From contig NZ_FNBB01000001.1 in assembly GCF_900102105.1 (NCBI RefSeq), positions 806,001 to 870,000 on the forward strand: 64,000 nt of DNA. Direction: 5' to 3'. The translations under genes and the position numbers were made by a program. The notes beneath the pieces are model-generated. The model worked only from the letters and a program-made list of their open reading frames with translations. It made no database searches and had not been told where the DNA came from. Positions 25,579 through 35,312 of this stretch are shown here, piece after piece. Position 1 is the first letter of the stretch; every line of letters starts with the position of its first letter. The stretch is from Agrobacterium pusense (GTDB taxonomy: Bacteria > Pseudomonadota > Alphaproteobacteria > Rhizobiales > Rhizobiaceae).

Positions 25579-27582
25579 ATGGTCGTCAACTCCGATCAAA
25601 CGTCGTTCCTGTTCGGACGGCTAACCTGGGAGTCAATCCCGCTTCACGAGCCCATTCTTGTCGCCACCTTCGCGGCCGTGGCTCTGGGCGGCATCGCCGT
25701 CGTCGGCGCCATCACCTATTTCAGGCTGTGGGGCTACCTCTGGAATGAATGGTTCACGAGCATCGATCACAAGAAGATCGGTATCATGTACATCATTCTG
25801 GCGCTTATCATGCTTCTGCGCGGTTTTGCCGACGCCATCATGATGCGCGTGCAGCAGGCCATCGCCTCCGGCGGATCGGAGGGATATCTTCCGCCGCATC
25901 ACTACGACCAGATATTCACCGCCCACGGCGTCATCATGATCTTCTTCATGGCCATGCCGATGATCACCGGTCTCATGAACTTCGTCGTGCCGCTGCAGAT
26001 CGGCGCCCGCGACGTTTCATTCCCGTTCCTCAACAATTTCTCCTTCTGGATGACCACGGCTGGCGCCGTCATCACCATGATCTCGCTGTTCATCGGTGAA
26101 TATGCGCAGACGGGCTGGCTTGCCTATCCGCCGCTTTCCGGCATCGACGGAAGCCCGGGAGTGGGGGTCGACTATTATATATGGGGTTTGCAGATCGCGG
26201 GTGTCGGAACGACGCTGTCAGGCATCAACCTGATCGTGACCATCATCAAGATGCGCGCGCCGGGCATGACCATGATGCGTATGCCGATCTTCGTCTGGAC
26301 GTCGCTGTGTTCGAACATCCTGATCGTGGCATCCTTCCCGATCCTGACCGCAACGCTCGCGCTTCTGACCCTTGACCGCTACGCTGGTACGAATTTCTTC
26401 ACCAACGACCTCGGCGGCAATCCGATGATGTATGTCAACCTCATCTGGATCTGGGGCCATCCGGAAGTTTATATTCTGGTACTGCCGGCTTTCGGTATCT
26501 TCTCCGAAATCGTCGCCACCTTCTCGGGCAAGCGCCTCTTCGGTTACGCGTCGATGGTCTACGCCACTGCCGTCATCACCATCCTGTCCTATATCGTCTG
26601 GCTGCACCACTTCTTCACCATGGGTTCGGGCGCAAACGTCAATGCCTTCTTCGGCATCACGACGATGATCATCTCGATTCCGACGGGTGCGAAGATCTTC
26701 AACTGGCTCTTCACCATGTATAAGGGCCGCATCAAGTTCGACGTGCCGATGCTGTGGACGATCGGCTTCATGATCACCTTCGTCATCGGCGGCATGACCG
26801 GCGTCCTTCTCGCCGTACCGCCAGCGGACTTCGTGCTGCATAACTCGCTGTTCCTGATCGCCCACTTCCACAACACGATCATCGGCGGCGTGGTGTTCGG
26901 CGTTCTCGCCGGCATCGTCTACTGGTTCCCGAAGGCCTTCGGCTATCGTCTCGATCCGTTCTGGGGCAAGCTGTCCTTCTGGTTCTGGTTCACCGGCTTC
27001 TATTTTGCCTTCATGCCGCTCTATATTCTCGGCCTGATGGGCATTACCCGCCGCCTCAGCCAGTTCGAAGACAACTCTCTTCAGATCTGGTTCCTGATTG
27101 CCGCCTTCGGCGCCTTCCTGATCGCGCTCGGCATCGCCTCCTTCGTCATCCAGCTCATCGTCAGCTTCCTGAAGCGCGACAAGCTGCGTGACGTCACCGG
27201 CGACCCCTATAATGGCCGCACGCTGGAATGGTCGACGTCTTCGCCGCCGCCGCAGTATAATTTCGCCTTCACGCCCGTCATTCACGATGTTGACGCCTGG
27301 ACGGACATGAAGAAGCGCGGTTACAGCCGCCCGCTGGAAGGCTTCATCCCAATCCACATGCCGAAGAATACCGGCTCGGGCGTCATCATCAGCGCCATCA
27401 GCGTGGTGCTGGGCTTTGCCCTGGTGTGGCACATCTGGTGGCTGGCAGTTCTGTCGTTCATCGGCATCGTCGCGGTCTCGATCGCCCATACCTTCAACTA
27501 CAATCGCGAATACTACATTCCAGCCTCCGACGTCTCCACGGTTGAGGCGGAGCGTACCAAGCTGCTCGCGAAACAGGCGTAA
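25579..27582 (+). CDS. cyoB: Cytochrome o ubiquinol oxidase subunit I
   Basis: CyoB is the catalytic heme-copper subunit that reduces oxygen and pumps protons. The 667-residue length matches E. coli CyoB (663). Key features are [10 protein letters not shown] (the quinol-site Arg-X3-Asp), the heme ligand in [12 protein letters not shown], the His-Tyr cross-link region [14 protein letters not shown], the CuB ligands LHHFFTMG and the second heme-ligand pair in [11 protein letters not shown]. It has about 15 membrane helices. It is 72 bases after cyoA and 6 bases before cyoC. Confidence 0.95.
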   Translation: MVVNSDQTSFLFGRLTWESIPLHEPILVATFAAVALGGIAVVGAITYFRLWGYLWNEWFTSIDHKKIGIMYIILALIMLLRGFADAIMMRVQQAIASGGSEGYLPPHHYDQIFTAHGVIMIFFMAMPMITGLMNFVVPLQIGARDVSFPFLNNFSFWMTTAGAVITMISLFIGEYAQTGWLAYPPLSGIDGSPGVGVDYYIWGLQIAGVGTTLSGINLIVTIIKMRAPGMTMMRMPIFVWTSLCSNILIVASFPILTATLALLTLDRYAGTNFFTNDLGGNPMMYVNLIWIWGHPEVYILVLPAFGIFSEIVATFSGKRLFGYASMVYATAVITILSYIVWLHHFFTMGSGANVNAFFGITTMIISIPTGAKIFNWLFTMYKGRIKFDVPMLWTIGFMITFVIGGMTGVLLAVPPADFVLHNSLFLIAHFHNTIIGGVVFGVLAGIVYWFPKAFGYRLDPFWGKLSFWFWFTGFYFAFMPLYILGLMGITRRLSQFEDNSLQIWFLIAAFGAFLIALGIASFVIQLIVSFLKRDKLRDVTGDPYNGRTLEWSTSSPPPQYNFAFTPVIHDVDAWTDMKKRGYSRPLEGFIPIHMPKNTGSGVIISAISVVLGFALVWHIWWLAVLSFIGIVAVSIAHTFNYNREYYIPASDVSTVEAERTKLLAKQA

Positions 27583-27588
27583 CGAAAC

Positions 27589-28215
27589 ATGGCTCATACA
27601 CCTGCACAAAGCGTCGACGGCGCTGAACCACCGGTCTTTTACCTGAAGGAAGACCATCATCCGGAGAACGGCACTTCGATCGGCTTCTGGCTCTACCTGA
27701 TGAGCGACTGCCTGATTTTCGCCGTGCTCTTCGCCACCTACGCCGTCCTCGGCCGCAGCTATGCGGCCGGACCTTCGGGCGCGGATCTGTTCGATCTCAA
27801 GCTCGTCGCCATCAACACCGGCTTCCTGCTTTTCTCCTCCATCACCTATGGCTTCGCCATGCTGGAAATGGAAAAGCAGAAGGTAAAGACGACCCTGGTC
27901 TGGCTCGGAATCACCGGTCTCTTCGGCCTCGCCTTCCTTGCCGTCGAACTTTACGAGTTCCATCACCTGATCGAAGAAGGAGCCGGTCCGCACCGTTCGG
28001 CTTTCCTGTCGTCGTTCTTCGCGCTGGTCGGCACCCACGGTTTGCACGTCACCTTCGGCATCATCTGGCTCGTCACGCTGATGGTGCAGGTCGCCAAGCA
28101 TGGCCTGATCGCGGCGAACAAGCGTCGCCTGATGTGCCTGTCGATGTTCTGGCACTTCCTCGACGTCATCTGGATCGGCGTCTTCTCCTTCGTTTACCTC
28201 ATGGGAGTTCTTTGA
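27589..28215 (+). CDS. cyoC: Cytochrome o ubiquinol oxidase subunit III
   Basis: CyoC is the five-helix subunit III that stabilises the oxidase. The 208-residue protein contains [23 protein letters not shown] in its first helix and [15 protein letters not shown] in a later one, both typical. Its stop overlaps the cyoD start as TGATG, giving translational coupling. Confidence 0.94.
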   Translation: MAHTPAQSVDGAEPPVFYLKEDHHPENGTSIGFWLYLMSDCLIFAVLFATYAVLGRSYAAGPSGADLFDLKLVAINTGFLLFSSITYGFAMLEMEKQKVKTTLVWLGITGLFGLAFLAVELYEFHHLIEEGAGPHRSAFLSSFFALVGTHGLHVTFGIIWLVTLMVQVAKHGLIAANKRRLMCLSMFWHFLDVIWIGVFSFVYLMGVL

Positions 28216-28610
28216 TGAGTTCCGAAGCACACGCACATCACGACGCGCATGGCGACGACCATCATCACCATGATGGCGCGAGCCACGGCACGTTCAAAAG
28301 CTACATGATCGGCTTCATCCTTTCGGTCATTCTGACGGCGATCCCCTTCTGGCTGGTCATGGGCGACGTCCTTGAAAACAAGACGCTGCTCGTCATCGCC
28401 ATCATGGGCCTCGGCGTCATCCAGATCTTCGTGCACATGATTTATTTCCTGCACATGGACACCAAGTCGGAAGGCGGCTGGACCTTCATGGCGCTGATCT
28501 TCACCGTCGTGGTGCTGCTGATCACGCTCTCCGGTTCGCTGTGGGTCATGTACAACATGAACAAGAACATGATGCCGCTGCACATCGAAGATGTGAAAAA
28601 CCTGCCTTGA
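28215..28610 (+). CDS. cyoD: Cytochrome o ubiquinol oxidase subunit IV
   Basis: CyoD is the small three-helix subunit needed for assembly of the CuB centre in subunit I. The 131-residue protein has helices at about 29-50, 58-80 and 91-113, with the family feature IQIFVHMIYFLHMDTKSEGG. The cytoplasmic N-terminus is very rich in histidine (nine His between residues 6 and 19), which could bind metal. The start is fixed by the overlap with cyoC. Confidence 0.93.
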   Translation: MSSEAHAHHDAHGDDHHHHDGASHGTFKSYMIGFILSVILTAIPFWLVMGDVLENKTLLVIAIMGLGVIQIFVHMIYFLHMDTKSEGGWTFMALIFTVVVLLITLSGSLWVMYNMNKNMMPLHIEDVKNLP

Positions 28611-28619
28611 TCAGAAATT

Positions 28620-28699
28620 GCGGCCTGCCGGAAGCCCGGCAGGCCGCCTTCCGCGCCAACACATAACCCCATGAATCGTGGCGCGATTTATGGGGTTAT
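28620..28699 (+). repeat. Two intercistronic hairpins between cyoD and surf1
   Basis: The first is CGGCCTGCCGG/CCCGGCAGGCCG at about 28621-28646. The second is a 16-bp stem, 28663-28678 with 28684-28699, broken only by a G-T pair, around a 5-base loop TGGCG. Neither has a U-tract, so they look like mRNA-stability or attenuation elements that lower surf1 expression relative to cyoABCD. Confidence 0.6.
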
Positions 28700-28783
28700 C
28701 TGCTGGAAGAAGCGCATTCGGGGCGATGAGGCCCGGTCGGGTGGACGACACCTCCGCCATACACGCTTCTCAAGGACCGTGAC

Positions 28784-29545
28784 ATGACCAAAACAACGCC
28801 CCCCAAGCGCGGCATTCGCCCCGCAGCCATCGTCGTTCTGTTTCTGACCGTCGCCCTGACAGGGCTGCTGCTGGCTCTTGGAACCTGGCAGGTCAAAAGA
28901 CTTTCCTGGAAGCTCGACCTGATTGAGCGTGTCGAGGCCCGTGTGCACGCGGAGCCCACCGATGCGCCCGCCGCCGGGGAGTGGCCGGCGCTCGGCGAGC
29001 CAACGGAGTACGAATATCGCCGTGTGAGACTTTCGGGCACTTTCCTCAACGAGAAAGAGGTCCAGGTCTATACCGTTACCGATCTCGGCCCGGGTTACTG
29101 GATCATGACACCGCTGAGACGAGATGATGGCACGAGCATCATCGTCAATCGCGGCTTTGTCCCGTCCGACAGGCGAGATCCGTCATCGCGACAGGAAGGT
29201 CAGCCGACAGGCCGCGCGGAGGTCATCGGGCTGATGCGTGCCCCCGAAACAGGCGGGCTTTTCCTCCGCACCAATGACCCCGCAAATGGACGCTGGTACT
29301 CCCGCAATATTCCGCAGATATCGCAGGCCTCCGGCCTTTCGGGCGTCGCGCCGTTTTATGTCGATGCCGATGCGGCACCCAATCCCGGCGGTCTGCCGGT
29401 CGGCGGCAAGACCATGCTTACCTTCCCCAACAACCATCTCTCCTACGCCATTACCTGGTACATTCTCGCGGCCATGGTCGTCGCGGCGGGCTGGTATGTG
29501 CTGCGCAATCTGAACGCCCCGAGGTCAAAGCAGGGCAAGGATTGA
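28784..29545 (+). CDS. SURF1-family oxidase assembly protein
   Basis: SURF1 proteins assist heme insertion into subunit I of heme-copper oxidases. The 253-residue protein has an N-terminal membrane helix (about 13-33), the conserved LGTWQVKRLSWKLDLIERV that follows it, the YWIMTPLRRDDGTSIIVNRGFVP core and a C-terminal helix starting in NNHLSYAITWYILA. Both helices and the family motifs are intact. Position after cyoABCD suggests it serves this quinol oxidase. Confidence 0.9.
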   Translation: MTKTTPPKRGIRPAAIVVLFLTVALTGLLLALGTWQVKRLSWKLDLIERVEARVHAEPTDAPAAGEWPALGEPTEYEYRRVRLSGTFLNEKEVQVYTVTDLGPGYWIMTPLRRDDGTSIIVNRGFVPSDRRDPSSRQEGQPTGRAEVIGLMRAPETGGLFLRTNDPANGRWYSRNIPQISQASGLSGVAPFYVDADAAPNPGGLPVGGKTMLTFPNNHLSYAITWYILAAMVVAAGWYVLRNLNAPRSKQGKD

Positions 29546-29658
29546 GCGGCCGGTTTTACCGAATGGTTCACAAAACCCCTTCCTTCTTCACGTTTTGCTG
29601 ATCTATAACGACAGTTCGGCCTGACATGCCCGTCGGCGCAGCTTCGTTTCGGTGAGTT

Positions 29659-30879
29659 ATGGCAAGAGCATTTCTTCTCGTTCTGGATTCCTTCGGCGTC
29701 GGCGGTGCGCCCGATGCGGAGCACTATGGCGATCTTGGAGCGAATACGCTCGGTCACATCGCGGAATTCTGCGCTGCCGGTGCAGCTGACAGAACGGGAC
29801 TACGGTCCGGACCGCTGAAGCTGCCTAACATGTGTTCGCTCGGCCTGCTGGAGATCGCAAGGCAGGCAAGTGGTGACATTCCCGCCGGCATGGAGGCGCC
29901 GGAACGCATTTTTGGCCTGCATGGCTGCGCCAGCGAAGTTTCGAAGGGCAAGGACACTCCGTCCGGTCACTGGGAGATCGCGGGGACGCCGGTGACGTTC
30001 GACTGGGGATATTTTCCGACGGAGGGCGATGCGTTTTCGCCGGAACTGGTGAAAGCGATCTGCGAGGAGGCGGATCTTCCGGGCATTCTCGGCAATTGCC
30101 ATGCTTCCGGCACCGAGATCATCGCGCGGTTCGGCGAAGAACATATCCGGAGCGGCAAGCCGATCTGTTACACATCTTCGGATTCCGTGTTCCAGATTGC
30201 CGCGCACGAAACGCATTTTGGCCTGGGGCGGCTCATCGCGCTCTGCGAGACGGTACGCAAGCTGCTCGATCCGCTGAACATAGGCCGCGTCATCGCGCGT
30301 CCCTTCATCGGCGAAACGGTCGCGACCTTCGAACGCACCGGCAACCGCCGTGATTTTTCCGTGCTGCCACCGGAGCCTACTCTGCTCGACCGGCTTGTGG
30401 AGGCCGGCCGAAAAGTGCACGCCATCGGCAAGATCGGCGATATCTATGCCCACCAAGGCGTTTCACGCGTCATCAAGGCAAACGGCAACGCCGCCCTGAT
30501 GGATGCGACGCTGCAGGCTATCGACGAGGCAGAAAACGGCGATCTCGTCTTTACCAATTTCGTCGATTTCGACATGCTTTATGGCCATCGGCGCGACGTT
30601 GCCGGTTACGCCGCCGCCCTTGAGGCTTTCGATGCGCGAATCCCCGAAATCCACCGCAAGATGGCGCCTGGCGATATCGCTCTTCTTACCGCCGATCACG
30701 GCTGCGACCCCACATGGCGGGGCACGGACCACACACGGGAAAGGGTGCCGATCATGGCATTCGGCCCGGGCATTCGCTCGCGCGATGTCGGCATTCGTTC
30801 AAGCTACGCCGATATCGGCGAAAGCATCGCCCACCATCTAGGTATCGAGGCCGGTTCTCACGGCAGGAGCTTCATTTGA
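29659..30879 (+). CDS. deoB: Phosphopentomutase DeoB
   Basis: DeoB interconverts ribose or deoxyribose 1-phosphate and 5-phosphate, linking nucleoside phosphorolysis to sugar metabolism. The 406-residue alkaline-phosphatase-superfamily protein has the metal site in [14 protein letters not shown] at the start, [13 protein letters not shown] (phosphorylated Thr) near residue 100, and [18 protein letters not shown] near 345. It opens deoB-add-upp and shares four bases with add. Confidence 0.95.
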   Translation: MARAFLLVLDSFGVGGAPDAEHYGDLGANTLGHIAEFCAAGAADRTGLRSGPLKLPNMCSLGLLEIARQASGDIPAGMEAPERIFGLHGCASEVSKGKDTPSGHWEIAGTPVTFDWGYFPTEGDAFSPELVKAICEEADLPGILGNCHASGTEIIARFGEEHIRSGKPICYTSSDSVFQIAAHETHFGLGRLIALCETVRKLLDPLNIGRVIARPFIGETVATFERTGNRRDFSVLPPEPTLLDRLVEAGRKVHAIGKIGDIYAHQGVSRVIKANGNAALMDATLQAIDEAENGDLVFTNFVDFDMLYGHRRDVAGYAAALEAFDARIPEIHRKMAPGDIALLTADHGCDPTWRGTDHTRERVPIMAFGPGIRSRDVGIRSSYADIGESIAHHLGIEAGSHGRSFI

Positions 30880-31853
30880 CATCGCATTTGCTGAAGGCGG
30901 AAATTCACTGCCACATCGAAGGTGCGGCCCCGCCCGCCCTCGTCGCGAAACAGGCTGAAAAATACGGAATCGACACCAGCAGCTTTCTGCGGAACGGCCA
31001 ATATTTATGGTCGGATTTCGCCGAATTCATCCGTTGTTATGATGCGGTGGCGCAAGTGTTCAAGACGGATGAGGATTATGCCGTTCTCACCGAAGCCTAT
31101 CTGACCGAACTCGCGGAAGCCAATACGATCTATAGCGAACTGATCATTTCGCCCGACCATGGCGACCGCATCGGGCTTGGCGCCGACGCTTATCTGGCCG
31201 GCATTGCCGAAGGCATCCGGATTGCAAGGGACAAGACGGGTATCGAAACCCGCATCATCATCACCGGCGAACGGCACTTCGGTCCGGAGCGGGTGATCGC
31301 CGCGGCCGAATATGCGGCGCGCACCCAACATCCGCTGGTGACGGGGTTCAACATGGCGGGCGAGGAGCGTATGGGCCGCGTCGCCGATTATGCGCGCGCC
31401 TTCGATATCGCACGCGATGCCGGCCTCGGATTGACCATTCATGCCGGCGAGGTTTGCGGGCCGGAAAGCGTGGCCGATGCACTCGATCTCGTCAAACCAT
31501 CCCGCATCGGGCATGGCGTGCGGGCAATCGAGAATGCCGGTCTCGTTGCACGGCTCGCCGAAACCGGAACAGTCCTTGAAGTCTGCCCCGGCTCCAATAT
31601 TGCGCTCAAGGTCTATCCCGACTTCGCCAGCCATCCGCTGAGAGCCCTCAGCGACGCGGGAGTGCGGGTCTGCATCAACTCCGACGACCCGCCATTCTTC
31701 TTTACATCACTTGCACGAGAATATGCGCTGGCCGCCGACGAGTTCGGCTTCAGCGATGGCGAGATAAACAGCATGACCCGCACCGCACTGGAATGTGCCT
31801 TCGTTGACGAGGCAACGCGCGGAAGGCTGCTTAAAAAACTCGACGGCGCCTGA
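30876..31853 (+). CDS. add: Adenosine deaminase
   Basis: The enzyme deaminates adenosine (and deoxyadenosine) to inosine, which purine nucleoside phosphorylase then cleaves. The 325-residue metal-dependent TIM barrel shows [12 protein letters not shown] (two metal His), [11 protein letters not shown] (His and catalytic Glu), IGHGVRA and the metal Asp in NSDDPPFF. Translation starts at a TTG overlapping the deoB stop as TTGA, with AGGAG seven bases before. Some family members prefer adenine, so the substrate within the adenyl group is not proven. Confidence 0.9.
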   Translation: MTSHLLKAEIHCHIEGAAPPALVAKQAEKYGIDTSSFLRNGQYLWSDFAEFIRCYDAVAQVFKTDEDYAVLTEAYLTELAEANTIYSELIISPDHGDRIGLGADAYLAGIAEGIRIARDKTGIETRIIITGERHFGPERVIAAAEYAARTQHPLVTGFNMAGEERMGRVADYARAFDIARDAGLGLTIHAGEVCGPESVADALDLVKPSRIGHGVRAIENAGLVARLAETGTVLEVCPGSNIALKVYPDFASHPLRALSDAGVRVCINSDDPPFFFTSLAREYALAADEFGFSDGEINSMTRTALECAFVDEATRGRLLKKLDGA

Positions 31854-31948
31854 TGCAGCTGTTGGCAGGGTAAAACCACGAAGAAGGCTTGCGAAAAGCC
31901 GACTTTCGGTCAATTACAGGGGCACAAGAAAAAAGGAAGGCCAGTTTC

Positions 31949-32578
31949 ATGGACGGCGTCACAGTCATCGAACATCCGCTGGTGCGGCACAAACTCACCA
32001 TCATGCGCAAGAAGGAAACCTCCACAGCCGGCTTCCGCCGCCTGCTCAGGGAGATTTCGACGCTGCTCTGCTATGAAGTGACGCGCGATCTTGAAATGAC
32101 GATGGAAACCATCGATACGCCGCTCGAGACCATTCAGGCACCGGTGCTGGAAGGCAAGAAGCTGGTTTTCGCCTCCATCCTGCGCGCAGGCAACGGCCTT
32201 CTGGAAGGCATGCTCGAACTGGTGCCTTCGGCGCGCGTTGCCCATGTCGGCGTCTATCGCGACCACGATACGCTCGAGGCCGTCGAATATTATTTCAAAG
32301 CTCCGGAAAGCCTCGATGCCCGTCTGGTCATCGTTGTCGACCCCATGCTGGCGACCGGCAACTCCTCCATCGCCGCCGTGGAAAAGCTGAAGGAGCGTGG
32401 TGCGAAGAACATCCGCTTCCTGTGTCTTTTGGCAGCCCCCGAAGGCATCAAGAATTTCCGTGAGGCACATCCCGATGTGCCGATCTACACCGCCGCGATC
32501 GACAGGCATTTGAACGAGAAGGGTTACATTGTCCCCGGCCTCGGTGATGCCGGCGACCGCATGTACGGCACCAAGTAA
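31949..32578 (+). CDS. upp: Uracil phosphoribosyltransferase
   Basis: Upp salvages uracil to UMP with PRPP. The 209-residue length is typical. The PRPP-binding loop is [20 protein letters not shown] near residue 130 and the uracil site lies in the C-terminal [17 protein letters not shown]. The ATG has AAAAAGGAAGG upstream; an in-frame ATG at 31889 is rejected. It ends the plus-strand unit with a terminator after it. Confidence 0.95.
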   Translation: MDGVTVIEHPLVRHKLTIMRKKETSTAGFRRLLREISTLLCYEVTRDLEMTMETIDTPLETIQAPVLEGKKLVFASILRAGNGLLEGMLELVPSARVAHVGVYRDHDTLEAVEYYFKAPESLDARLVIVVDPMLATGNSSIAAVEKLKERGAKNIRFLCLLAAPEGIKNFREAHPDVPIYTAAIDRHLNEKGYIVPGLGDAGDRMYGTK

Positions 32579-32604
32579 CCATTCATCATCGCTTAACCTT
32601 TTAC

Positions 32605-32645
32605 GCCATTCGCCGCCCGATCAGCGGCGGATGGCTTTTTCTTTT
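32605..32645 (+). terminator. upp terminator
   Basis: GCCATTCGCCGC (32605-32616) pairs with GCGGCGGATGGC (32624-32635, one wobble) around a 7-base loop and is followed by TTTTTCTTTT, 26 bases after the upp stop. Confidence 0.9.
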
Positions 32646-32709
32646 AAGATTTCGGCATGTTTTGCGTCTATTCTTGCCAGGGGTAACCGGCCCTCGGAGG
32701 AGTGAAGAC

Positions 32710-33231
32710 TTGCTGGCGCGCGCGATTTTTCTGCTTGTTGGCCTTTCCATCGGCGCCACGCAAATACCCGTTCTGATGGACAAATTTCAGCCGCGCCCGG
32801 AAAGCAGCGTAGCAAAAACCGAAATTGTGGCCGAAGCAGCCAAACCCCAGCCTGTTTCGTTGGGCGGAGTCAATCTGAAAGCTGACGCCCGCGGCCACTT
32901 CAACGCCACCTTTCGTATCAACGGCAAATCATTCGACGGACTTATCGACACCGGTGCTTCAACGGTTGCCATCAATGAGACGATTGCACGTCGGCTCGGA
33001 TACGGCGTCAACAGTCTGGATTTCAAATACGCGATCTCAACCGCCAACGGTCAGACCATGGCCGCCTATGTGAAGCTCGACCGGGTGGAGATAGGCACGA
33101 TCCGCGTGCAGAATGTCGACGCCATGGTGCTGAAGGACAATGCACTGAGCAACATGCTGGTCGGCATGAGCTTCCTGAAGCAATTATCGTCGTTCAAGGT
33201 TTCTGGCGGCGAAATGCGGCTGGTCAGGTGA
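32710..33231 (+). CDS. Retropepsin-like aspartic protease, membrane-anchored
   Basis: The 173-residue protein has an N-terminal membrane segment (about 3-22) and a single-lobe clan AA aspartic protease domain with the catalytic motif GLIDTGASTVAIN and the later hydrophobic MLVGMSFLKQL. This is the TIGR02281-type family common in alphaproteobacteria; its substrate is unknown and the domain faces the periplasm. The start is a TTG with CGGAGGAG upstream. Its 3' end overlaps the convergent deoA stop by eight bases. Confidence 0.85.
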   Translation: MLARAIFLLVGLSIGATQIPVLMDKFQPRPESSVAKTEIVAEAAKPQPVSLGGVNLKADARGHFNATFRINGKSFDGLIDTGASTVAINETIARRLGYGVNSLDFKYAISTANGQTMAAYVKLDRVEIGTIRVQNVDAMVLKDNALSNMLVGMSFLKQLSSFKVSGGEMRLVR

Positions 33232-34540
33232 TCCGCTCGAGAACGGGTGCAGCGACTTCCGGCGCGTCGTCGCTGATTCCATAGCAGGCCGTTATCGCTT
33301 TAATGGCGTAGGCTGCGTCTTCTCCGGACGCTGCATGGACAATGGCAATCGGTTCTCCCTTTTCCACCTTCATCCCAAGCGGCAGGATATTCGAAATACC
33401 AACGGCGGGATTGATCCTGTCCGAGGGTTTTCGTCTGCCGCCGCCAAGTCCGACGACGGCGATGCCGAGTTCGCGCGTTGCGCAGGATGTCAGCCAGCCG
33501 CTGCTTACGGCCTGGACCGGAAGAGTGACTGGCGCGGACGGCAGATAAAGGAAAGGATTTTCAACGAAATCCGTTGGCCCGCCCAATGCCGAAATCATTC
33601 GCGCGAAAATTTCCATTGCCCGGCCGGAGGAGAGGGCGGCCGACGCCAGTGCTGCGCCTTCTTCCAGTGTGGCCGTTTTTTGAGCCTGCACGAGCATTTC
33701 CGCCGCGAAAGACAGAACCACGTTTTCCAGACGGCTGCCAGCCTTGCGACCAGCCAGAAAATCGAGACAATTGACGATTTCAACGGCATTGCCGGCAGCA
33801 TCGCCAAGCGGCTGGTTCATATCTGTTATCAGCGCCGTTGTCGGCAAACCTGCGCCAACAGCCACATCGACCAGCGCGCGGGCGAGCGTCCGTGCATCGT
33901 CAATGCTTTGCATGAAGGCGCCGTTGCCGACCTTGACATCAAGCACAAGCGTCTGCAGCCCGGCCGCCAGCTTCTTCGACAGGATGGAAGCCGTAATTAG
34001 CGGTATGGAATCGACCGTCGCGGTCACATCGCGAATGGCATAGAGGCGTCTGTCAGCGGGGGCGAGGTCACCCGTCTGACCGATGATGGCACAGCCGACC
34101 GTCTTCACCGCCCGGCGAAACAGAACCTCGTCCGGCATGACATTGTAACCGGGAATCGCTTCCAGCTTGTCCAGCGTGCCGCCGGTATGCCCAAGGCCCC
34201 TGCCGGAAATCATCGGCACAGCGAGACCACAGGCGGCTACGATCGGGGCGAGCATCAGAGAGACATTGTCTCCAACGCCACCGGTCGAGTGCTTGTCGGC
34301 AACCGGCCTGCCGATATCACTCCAGGACAGGACATCACCGCTGTCACGCATGGCAAGTGTCAATGCCACCATCTCATCCCGGTTCATGCCACGGAAAAAC
34401 ACCGCCATGGCAAAAGCCGCCGCCTGCCCTTCCGAGATGCCGTCTTTCGACAGCGCTTCGATGAATGCGGCGATCTCCTGCGGCGAGAGCGCCAGGCCAT
34501 CGCGTTTGCGGCGGATGGTTTCCTGCGGGATCAAGCTCAA
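33224..34540 (-). CDS. deoA: Thymidine phosphorylase DeoA
   Basis: DeoA cleaves thymidine and deoxyuridine with phosphate to base and deoxyribose 1-phosphate. The 438-residue protein begins with the dimer-helix domain (PQETIRRKRDGLALSPQEI) and has the phosphate-binding KHSTGGVGDNVSLMLAPIVA near residue 84 and LVLDVKVGNGAFM near 205. Translation starts at a TTG overlapping the deoC stop as TTGA. It is the last gene of the eight-gene minus-strand nucleoside operon. Confidence 0.94.
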   Translation of the reverse strand: MSLIPQETIRRKRDGLALSPQEIAAFIEALSKDGISEGQAAAFAMAVFFRGMNRDEMVALTLAMRDSGDVLSWSDIGRPVADKHSTGGVGDNVSLMLAPIVAACGLAVPMISGRGLGHTGGTLDKLEAIPGYNVMPDEVLFRRAVKTVGCAIIGQTGDLAPADRRLYAIRDVTATVDSIPLITASILSKKLAAGLQTLVLDVKVGNGAFMQSIDDARTLARALVDVAVGAGLPTTALITDMNQPLGDAAGNAVEIVNCLDFLAGRKAGSRLENVVLSFAAEMLVQAQKTATLEEGAALASAALSSGRAMEIFARMISALGGPTDFVENPFLYLPSAPVTLPVQAVSSGWLTSCATRELGIAVVGLGGGRRKPSDRINPAVGISNILPLGMKVEKGEPIAIVHAASGEDAAYAIKAITACYGISDDAPEVAAPVLERIT

Positions 34541-35310
34541 TACCCGCTGGCGGTCCTGGCGGGCTCTCCGCCGGCCAGAACGTTCAGCACGTCGTCAAGG
34601 AGACCTGAAGCGCCGAAACGGAACGTCGAAGGCATGGCCCAGTTCGGCGCCATGATGGTTTCCGCCAGCCGCAGGTAAAGTGTCGCGTCCTCCACGGTAC
34701 CGATCCCGCCGGCCGGCTTGAAGCCCACCTTCTGTTTGCTGTCGCGGATCGCCTGCAACATGATGTCAGCCGCCTCCAGCGTGGCGTTGACGGCAACCTT
34801 GCCTGTCGAGGTCTTGATGAAATCGGCGCCTTCGGCAATGGCAATTTCGGAAGCCCGACGGATCAGGGCCTTGTCCTTCAGCTCGCCGGTTTCGAGAATG
34901 ACCTTGAGCAGCACGGGTGTAGCGCAGGCCTTGCGAACGGCGGCCACCATGTCGGAAACCGCGGTTTCATCGCCCGCGATGAATTTGCGATAGGGAATGA
35001 CAAGATCGATTTCATCCGCACCGTCGCGGATCGCCACCTCGGTTTCCGCGACCACGGTTGCGACATCAAGATCACCCGACGGAAAATTGACGACCGTTGC
35101 AATGCGGATCGTGTGGTCCTTTCCGAAGGCGGCGCGCGCCTGCGCCACGAAACGCGGCCAGATGCAGATGGCGGCCGTATTGCCAAACTCCGTATGCGCC
35201 CGCTGGCAGAGCGCGGCGATCTGCTGTGGCGTGCAGTCTTCCTTGAGGTTGGTGAGGTCCAGCAAGGACAAAGTGAGGGCAGCCGCTTCGCGCGGACGCT
35301 GGAGTTCCAT
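34537..35310 (-). CDS. deoC: Deoxyribose-phosphate aldolase DeoC
   Basis: DeoC splits 2-deoxyribose 5-phosphate into acetaldehyde and glyceraldehyde 3-phosphate. The 257-residue TIM-barrel class I aldolase has LLDLTNLK near the start, the KVILETG strand and the Schiff-base region FIKTSTGK. A GTG at 35316 also fits, but AGGAGG is better spaced for the ATG at 35310. The punA stop lies between these two starts. Confidence 0.93.
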   Translation of the reverse strand: MELQRPREAAALTLSLLDLTNLKEDCTPQQIAALCQRAHTEFGNTAAICIWPRFVAQARAAFGKDHTIRIATVVNFPSGDLDVATVVAETEVAIRDGADEIDLVIPYRKFIAGDETAVSDMVAAVRKACATPVLLKVILETGELKDKALIRRASEIAIAEGADFIKTSTGKVAVNATLEAADIMLQAIRDSKQKVGFKPAGGIGTVEDATLYLRLAETIMAPNWAMPSTFRFGASGLLDDVLNVLAGGEPARTASGY

Positions 35311-35312
35311 GG

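Noticed and set aside
24418..25599. 393-codon open frame antisense to cyoA
   Set aside because: It lies wholly opposite a clear lipoprotein subunit gene and shows no recognisable domain.
26218..28236. 672-codon open frame on the minus strand across cyoBCD
   Set aside because: It is antisense to three well-supported oxidase genes, its product is a low-complexity His/Asp/Glu/Arg-rich chain typical of antisense reading of G+C-rich membrane protein genes, and it has no family.
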